Shown piece by piece: positions 59,266-64,000 of a DNA stretch of 64,000 nucleotides. Source of the stretch: Candidatus Cloacimonadota bacterium (GTDB lineage: Bacteria > Cloacimonadota > Cloacimonadia > Cloacimonadales > JAIOQZ01); the NCBI GenBank assembly GCA_021108395.1, contig JAIOQZ010000035.1:1-64000 (forward strand), read 5' to 3'. Position numbers and translations under genes: made by a program. Each line of letters opens with the position of its first letter. Within the stretch, counting starts at the first letter, position 1. Below the pieces are notes generated by a model. That model saw only the letters and a list, made by a program, of their open reading frames with translations. It had not been told where the DNA came from and did no database searches.

Positions 59266-60966
59266 ATGCATCGGTTGCGAATCGAGACCGCCAGGGATGG
59301 CTCGCCGGTTCCCATCATAGACGATACCAGCATCCACAGTTCCTATCATCCACGCGATGAGGGCGAGAAGCTGGCTCGTCGTTTTCTCGCCGAGCACACC
59401 GGCTGCGGGCATGTCGTCGTGTTCGGGCTGGCTTTTGGCTATCATGTGTTGCCGTTGCTCGACCAGGTCGAGCACGTCACGGTGTATGAGCCTCTTCCGC
59501 AGATGATCGAGGCCGCCCGCGCCCAATCTCACCTCACTCCCGTGTTCGAGCGCACCACCGTCACTGGCGAGCTGGAAGCGCTACCCGCCGGCGAAGAACA
59601 CGCCGTGCTGGCGCTACCCAGCTACCGCCGCCTGCTTCCGCAGGAATGGTCGGCCTTTCAACAGGCGCTCTCCGCGAGGGCGACCACCCCCGACATCGAT
59701 CTGAGCGGCCTGCGCGTGTTGATAGACTATCCCATCTACGGCGGCTCGCACACAACGGCGCGCTATGCACAGAACGCTCTGCGTCGGCTGGGCTGCCAAG
59801 TGCGCGGACTGGACAACGCCTACGCCGATGGCATGCTGCAACGCATCCTCGCCGTACCCGACGGGGAGCGCTCTTCGCAAATGTCGGGGCAGCTCACCGC
59901 GCTGCTTTCGCAGTTGCTGTGGGAGGAGTGCGTCTCCTTCCGTCCTCACCTCATCCTGTTTTTGGCGCAGGCGCCCGTTTCGCCCGAATTGCTAAAGACA
60001 CTGCGCGAGAAAACCGATGCGCTCACGGCGTTCTGGTTCGTCGAGGACTACCGCCGCTTCGCCTATTGGCGCAGCTACGCCGGGCTGTTCGACGGATTCT
60101 TCAGCATCCAGACAGGGGTCTTCGAGCGCGAACTGCTGACGCATGGCGAGAAGCATTACGCATATCTGCCAATGGCCGCCGATGAATCGGTGATGCGTCG
60201 GCTCGATCTCACCTCCGCCGATTCCACGCGCTTCGGCGCCGACATCGCTTTCATGGGAGCGGGATACCCCAACCGCCGCGCCCTCTTTGCTCGACTGGCA
60301 AGCTATGACCTGAAACTCTGGGGCACTGGCTGGGAAGGCGAGCCTGCCCTGACGCCGCTGGTGCAGAATGGCGGCGCTCGCGTCTCCCCCGAGGACACGG
60401 CGAAAATCTATAACGCCACCAAGATCAACATCAATCTGCACTCGAGCATGAACGCCGAGTTGTTCGAGCCGGACGGCGACTTCATCAACCCGCGCACCTT
60501 CGAGATAATGGCCTGCGGCGGGTTCCAGCTCGTTGACCGACGCCACTTGTTCGAGGGGGTGTTTGTCGAGGGCGAGGACTTCGTCTGCTTCGACTCGCTG
60601 CCCGACCTGCGCGACAAGATAGACTACTATCTCGCCCACCCCGAAGAACGCGAGCGCATCGCCCGCAACGGCCAGCGCAAGGCGCTCAACCACCACACCT
60701 ACACCCATCGGATGCAGTCCATGCTACAGCAGATGTTGCGCTGGCATCCCGACTGGGCGCACCGGCTGGGCGACGACGCCCGCAGGCGAGAGGCAGCCCT
60801 CGACGAGATTGGCGACCCAGACCTGTGCCGGTTCATAATGAGCAGGCCTGCCGCCGAGCGTGACGACATCGAGGCGCTGTCTGCCGCCGTGCGCGAACGA
60901 CAGGGTTCGCTGAAGAACTTCGAGGCCACGCTCATGGCGCTCGAAACCTTTTACCGGAACGAGTGA
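59266..60966 (+). CDS. CgeB/DUF3880-type glycosyltransferase
   Basis: A 566-residue cytoplasmic protein. Residues about 40-140 have a Rossmann-like start (CGHVVVFGLAFGYHVLPLLDQVEHVTVYEP) of the kind found in flagellin-glycosylation accessory proteins. The rest is a GT-B-like glycosyltransferase of the CgeB/Glyco_trans_1_2 type, with DFIAFMGAGYPNRRALFARL-like ADIAFMGAGYPNRR, KIYNATKININLHSSM, NPRTFEIMACGGFQLVDRR and EREQIARNGQRKAL-like HPEERERIARNGQRKAL. ATG 59266 is chosen for GGGAGG. Donor and acceptor sugars are unknown. Confidence 0.82.
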   Translation: MHRLRIETARDGSPVPIIDDTSIHSSYHPRDEGEKLARRFLAEHTGCGHVVVFGLAFGYHVLPLLDQVEHVTVYEPLPQMIEAARAQSHLTPVFERTTVTGELEALPAGEEHAVLALPSYRRLLPQEWSAFQQALSARATTPDIDLSGLRVLIDYPIYGGSHTTARYAQNALRRLGCQVRGLDNAYADGMLQRILAVPDGERSSQMSGQLTALLSQLLWEECVSFRPHLILFLAQAPVSPELLKTLREKTDALTAFWFVEDYRRFAYWRSYAGLFDGFFSIQTGVFERELLTHGEKHYAYLPMAADESVMRRLDLTSADSTRFGADIAFMGAGYPNRRALFARLASYDLKLWGTGWEGEPALTPLVQNGGARVSPEDTAKIYNATKININLHSSMNAELFEPDGDFINPRTFEIMACGGFQLVDRRHLFEGVFVEGEDFVCFDSLPDLRDKIDYYLAHPEERERIARNGQRKALNHHTYTHRMQSMLQQMLRWHPDWAHRLGDDARRREAALDEIGDPDLCRFIMSRPAAERDDIEALSAAVRERQGSLKNFEATLMALETFYRNE

Positions 60967-60977
60967 GCGGAGACCAC

Positions 60978-62615
60978 ATGGAACGCATTCTCATTCTCAA
61001 TCTTACCCGCATGGGCGACCTGGTGCAGATGCTGGGTCTGGTGGGCGGCCTGCGTCGCCGCTGGCCACAGGCTCGCATCGACGTTCTGGCCATGAAAGCC
61101 TTTGCCGGCATACTCGAGCGCTTCCCGCACATCGACAACGTGCTCACCCTCGACGACACCCGCCTTGTGGGAACGCTGGGCGAGGATATGTGGTCGGGCT
61201 ACCGCGAACTGAAGCAGTCGGTGGACGCCCTGAACGCCACGGACTACGACTATGTTGTCAGCCCCGTCGTCTCGATACAGGCGGCCTGGATTGGATTCAT
61301 GCTGGACGTTAAACGCCGTAGCGGCATGTTCTTCAACGCCGACCGCCAACAGACAATCACCTCCGAGTGGACAGCCTTTCACCTCGCCAACGAGCATCAC
61401 CTCGGCGACCGCACCTTCAACCTCGTCGATATTTTCGCTCGTGTGGGCGGTGTCGGGGCAAAGCCCGAGGACTTCCGGCTCGAACCAGGCGAAGAAGCCG
61501 AAGCGAAAGCGGCGGAGACCTGGCGTGAACACGGTCTCGACGGTCGCCAGGTAGTGGGAGTGCACTGCGGCGCCAGCCAGTCAAACAAGGCTTGGGAGCC
61601 GGAGCGGTTTCGCGCTGTCATCGAAAAGCTGCTGCTGCATCCACAGCGCAGCGTGGTGTTGTTTGGCGGCTACAACGAGCTTGCCCTGACGCCGTACTTC
61701 GAAAGCCTGCGTCACCCGAATTTTGTGAATCTCATCGGCAGGAGCGGCCTGGCCGACCTGGTGGCAATGCTGGCTCGGCTCGACCTGCTCATCGCCAACG
61801 ATACCGGCCCCATGCACCTCGCCGCCTCGATGGACACGCCCATTCTCAACATCTCGCTGGGGCCTGTGAGCATGTGGGAGACTGGGCCATACCTCCCTGG
61901 CGCGGTTGTCATTCAGGCCGACATCCCCTGCCACCCCTGCGCCTTTGACCGTGTTTGCAGTCACCTGGACTGCCATAAGCTCATCACGGTCGAGGCAGTG
62001 AGCGCCACAGCCGAGTCGATGCTGGCCGGCCACACACCGGAGGCGGCCCCCGGCGCCCTCACCTGGCGCGCTCGCATAGATCCGTTCGGCCTGCTGCACT
62101 GCGTACCTGTTCGCAAACGTCCCATCGAAGCGCGCGACCTGTTCTTTGAGTGTAAACGCGCCGTCTGGGCAATGACGCTGCTGCCCGGCCTCGACGAAAA
62201 AATCGACTGGGTGAAGGTGTTCACCGAGGACCTGGCGCAGCATTATGACACCGGCGGACTGGATATGAGCGCCTGGCTGAGTATGCTGGCGCGGCTCGAA
62301 GAAAGCGCCGGCGCGCTGACCGGGGCATTGCAAGACCTGGCACGGCAACGTCCCGGCGCAAAGAAATCGATTGACAGAATCCACGATAAATGGTCTCGCA
62401 TTAAGCAGATGAAAGAAGAGCTGTTCGCACTGGGGCGCGACACGAACGACTGCTACGATTTATTTTTGTACGCACGGTTCCGCGAGAGCAGTCTCGAAAG
62501 CGACGACTTTACCCGCCTCACGCGTGACACAATAGAAATCTACGCGGGGCTATGTCTGCAACTGCAAGCGCTGGCCCGTCTGACAAGGAGCTACAATGCA
62601 AGTGAAACTGAATGA
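60978..62615 (+). CDS. Glycosyltransferase family 9 (heptosyltransferase-like) with long C-terminal extension
   Basis: A 545-residue protein. The first 350 residues form a GT9 enzyme: NLTRMGDLVQMLGLVGGLRRRWP near the N-terminus, VGVHCGASQSNKAWEPERFRAVI, and IANDTGPMHLAASMDTPILNISLGP. These are the donor-binding blocks of ADP-heptose transferases and related enzymes. The C-terminal 190 residues are helical (SWLSMLARLEESAGALTGAL...) and not part of the usual enzyme, which is about 350 long. Start ATG 60978 is preceded by GGAGACC and lies 11 bases after the previous stop codon. The next gene overlaps it by 20 bases. Confidence 0.85.
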   Translation: MERILILNLTRMGDLVQMLGLVGGLRRRWPQARIDVLAMKAFAGILERFPHIDNVLTLDDTRLVGTLGEDMWSGYRELKQSVDALNATDYDYVVSPVVSIQAAWIGFMLDVKRRSGMFFNADRQQTITSEWTAFHLANEHHLGDRTFNLVDIFARVGGVGAKPEDFRLEPGEEAEAKAAETWREHGLDGRQVVGVHCGASQSNKAWEPERFRAVIEKLLLHPQRSVVLFGGYNELALTPYFESLRHPNFVNLIGRSGLADLVAMLARLDLLIANDTGPMHLAASMDTPILNISLGPVSMWETGPYLPGAVVIQADIPCHPCAFDRVCSHLDCHKLITVEAVSATAESMLAGHTPEAAPGALTWRARIDPFGLLHCVPVRKRPIEARDLFFECKRAVWAMTLLPGLDEKIDWVKVFTEDLAQHYDTGGLDMSAWLSMLARLEESAGALTGALQDLARQRPGAKKSIDRIHDKWSRIKQMKEELFALGRDTNDCYDLFLYARFRESSLESDDFTRLTRDTIEIYAGLCLQLQALARLTRSYNASETE

Positions 62616-63189
62616 CAAGACACTGGATATCAAGGCCTCGTCCGTCACCTCTCTCAAGCAGATACTCGATGAAATCGAGCGTCACGTGCCCGACAGCGCC
62701 ATCATCACAGAAGTGACGCTCAACGGAAAGCAGCTTGAAGACAACTGGATGCAGAAAATGGACGGCATCTATGTGATGGAAGATGACTCGCTCGAATTGA
62801 AGACACGCTCCGCCATCGAGCTGGGCAGGGAAGCCTTTTTGCGTTCACAGGAGCAATTCCGCGCCATCCGCGAAGACTTCGAGAAGATCGCCGAAATGTT
62901 CCGCCTCGATGATGAGGTCAAGGCCAACTCGTATCTCGCCCAGGCAGTGGATAACCTCCAGGCATATTTCCGCATCATCCAGGAGTCGCTTATCCTCATG
63001 AACCGCTCTTTCGCCGACTTCACAATCGACGGCAACACAGCGCCGCAGTTCATGGACAGCTTCAGCGACAAGCTCAGCGAACTCATCGACATCCAGAAGA
63101 ACAAGGACTGGGTGTTGCTGGCCGATATGATCGAATATGAGCTGCTGCCCCTGCTCCAGAAGGTTGATTCGATCTATCCGCAAAGCTAA
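62596..63189 (+). CDS. Unrecognised protein with a beta-rich start and helical body, coupled to the glycosyltransferases
   Basis: A 197-residue cytoplasmic protein. Residues 1-75 look like a small mixed alpha/beta, perhaps beta-grasp-like, domain (MQVKLNDKTLDIKASSVTS...ITEVTLNGKQLED). Residues 80-197 are nearly all helix with regular hydrophobic spacing (FEKIAEMFRLDDEVKANSYLAQAVDNLQAYFRIIQ...LSELIDIQKNKDWVLLADMIEYELLPLL). The gene overlaps the GT9 gene and has AAGGAG upstream. I do not recognise the family. Its position suggests a helper of the two transferases, for instance a substrate-protein chaperone or adaptor; that is a guess. Confidence 0.7.
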   Translation: MQVKLNDKTLDIKASSVTSLKQILDEIERHVPDSAIITEVTLNGKQLEDNWMQKMDGIYVMEDDSLELKTRSAIELGREAFLRSQEQFRAIREDFEKIAEMFRLDDEVKANSYLAQAVDNLQAYFRIIQESLILMNRSFADFTIDGNTAPQFMDSFSDKLSELIDIQKNKDWVLLADMIEYELLPLLQKVDSIYPQS

Positions 63190-63208
63190 GACAGGGGCGC
63201 TGCCCCTG
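63190..63208. repeat. Solitary terminal hairpin of the interspersed repeat family (copy E)
   Basis: GA-CAGGGGC-GCT-GCCCCTG starts directly after the TAA stop codon at 63187-63189, exactly as copy A does after its TAA. No further modules of the element follow. Confidence 0.55.
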
Positions 63209-63217
63209 CTCTTACAG

Positions 63218-63245
63218 AAAGAGGCGCCCCTGCGGACGCCTCTTT
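63218..63245 (+). terminator. Intrinsic terminator between convergent genes
   Basis: AAAGAGGCG-(10 bases)-CGCCTCTTT is a 9-bp stem ending in T residues, placed between the 197-residue protein gene and the convergent T9SS cargo gene; the A-run on the other side lets it work in both directions. Confidence 0.6.
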
Positions 63246-63264
63246 GTCATCTCACGATTATCGC

Positions 63265-64000
63265 CTATTTCATCAGAATAGCTTTGCGCACCTCGGTGTG
63301 GTCGCCGGCCTGCATGCGGATGAAGTAGATGCCCGAGCCGACGGCGCGGCCGTTGTCATCTGTGCCGTGCCAGGTAATAGAGTGATTGCCTGGCTCGATT
63401 AGCCCGCTGTGCAGTGTATGCACGCGCCGGCCACGGATGTTGTAAACGGCCAGTTCAGCGTTCACCGGCATGCCCTCTGTGCCGCGGAGACTGAAGTCGA
63501 TGGTAGTATCAGGGTTGAACGGGTTGGGATAGTTGGCGTTCAACCGGCTCACCTCGAAAAAGTCGGGCGCGTCTTCCGGGAGAATGGTAGCGCTCACCGG
63601 ACCAAACAGGTCGGTGGTGCCGTCGCTGTCAATGCCTTCGAGCCAATAGTAGTATGTGTGCTCAACCTCCACTTCGCTATCCTCGAAGTTATAGCTGGTT
63701 TCCTCGGCGCTGTTGGTGGCGGGAATCACGCCGGTGGTGACGTAGCAGGCGAGGAGGGTGCTGTCACTGTCACCGCGAAGCACATGATAGCCGATCATGT
63801 TGCACTCGGTCTGGGTGACCCACTCGAGCATGACGGTCTGGCCGGCGGTGACCAGCGCCGAGAAGCTGGAAAGCTCGACGGGGAGGGTGATATCGTCTCC
63901 ATTCTGCCAAGCGAGGAATGGGTAACCATTATTGATAATATTTGAATTATCCATATCCCAATGATTGTCATTAGCATTATCATCGTAAGGGTTAGTTTCA
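63265..64000 (-). CDS. T9SS cargo protein, C-terminal part (5' end beyond the window)
   Basis: The frame stays open to the right edge; 245 codons are seen. Upstream residues NPYDDNANDNHWDMDN and NNGYPFLAWQ are typical just before the tail in FCB secreted proteins. PVELSSFSALVTAGQTVMLEWVTQTE begins an FN3-like unit, and the last 85 residues are a sorting domain (NANYPNPFNPDTTIDFSLRG, IRGRRVHTL, GNHSITWHGTDDNGR, SGIYFIRM, end in AILMK). What the missing N-terminal part does cannot be told. Confidence 0.88.
   Translation of the reverse strand, partial: ETNPYDDNANDNHWDMDNSNIINNGYPFLAWQNGDDITLPVELSSFSALVTAGQTVMLEWVTQTECNMIGYHVLRGDSDSTLLACYVTTGVIPATNSAEETSYNFEDSEVEVEHTYYYWLEGIDSDGTTDLFGPVSATILPEDAPDFFEVSRLNANYPNPFNPDTTIDFSLRGTEGMPVNAELAVYNIRGRRVHTLHSGLIEPGNHSITWHGTDDNGRAVGSGIYFIRMQAGDHTEVRKAILMK

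Noticed and set aside
13803-63208. CRISPR array made of the interspersed repeats
   Set aside because: The repeats are far apart, unequal in length and internally palindromic, without regular spacers or cas genes.
63190-63245. Both hairpins as one element of the repeat family
   Set aside because: Only the first hairpin matches the family; the second (GAGGCG/CGCCTC with T-run) has a different sequence and is a plain terminator.

Overview
The window (64 kb, fairly GC-rich) looks like a chromosomal piece of a Gram-negative, flagellated member of the FCB superphylum or one of its uncultured relatives. Three things point there. A SprA-type type IX secretion (T9SS) translocon and two PorV/PorQ-like outer-membrane proteins occur with several secreted proteins that end in the NPFNP-type C-terminal sorting domain. 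Small lipoproteins carry the NNPLDP N-terminus common in that group. Bacterial-type flagellar genes (flgI, flgJ, flgN, flgK, csrA, flgL, fliW) lie in one cluster. A P-ring protein gene and an outer-membrane translocon both imply a two-membrane envelope. I cannot name the phylum with confidence; Cloacimonadota-, Calditrichota- or Ignavibacteria-like lineages are all conceivable.

Layout. 1-6.5 kb: minus-strand housekeeping genes: purM (cut by the left edge) with its own promoter and dyad repeats, then an operon read glyS - pta - aminotransferase - small membrane protein - PfkB kinase. 6.5-8.2 kb: an isolated AAA_14/DUF4143 ATPase behind an AT-rich promoter region. 8.2-9.7 kb: a PTS IIA-like regulator overlapping a PorV-like gene. 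9.8-13.8 kb: an unusual envelope/FHA gene set. 14-16.8 kb: a 2[4Fe-4S] ferredoxin, a T9SS cargo protein and an HD phosphohydrolase. 17.0-17.45 kb: tRNA-Lys and two tRNA-Glu genes, with duplicated tRNA 3' ends between them. 17.4-24.3 kb: secreted alkaline phosphatase, a large beta-rich secreted protein, secreted endonuclease I and a 2-hydroxyacid dehydrogenase. 24.7-30.1 kb: two paralogous T9SS cargo genes in tandem, one fused to a C10 peptidase. 30.2-40.6 kb: a tightly packed ten-gene plus-strand operon (tyrS, site-2-type protease, WecA/MraY-type transferase, metallo-beta-lactamase-fold hydrolase, three envelope proteins, UvrD-like helicase, PorV-like protein, dxr). 40.6-49.7 kb: a minus-strand operon ruvB - lipoprotein - coaX - sprA. 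49.8-52.7 kb: cheR, an HDOD protein and a MltB-type transglycosylase. 52.9-58.7 kb: the flagellar operon, preceded by a textbook sigma-54 promoter. 59.2-63.2 kb: two large glycosyltransferases and an unrecognised partner, possibly for glycosylation of a surface structure. 63.3-64 kb: the 3' end of another T9SS cargo gene.

The most unusual feature I see is a family of long imperfect inverted repeats (about 130-220 bp, four large copies plus one solitary terminal hairpin) built from nested stem-loops. Several copies begin directly at a stop codon. They resemble non-autonomous mobile elements that may also shape mRNA 3' ends. No transposase, CRISPR array, rRNA or prophage is visible in the window.
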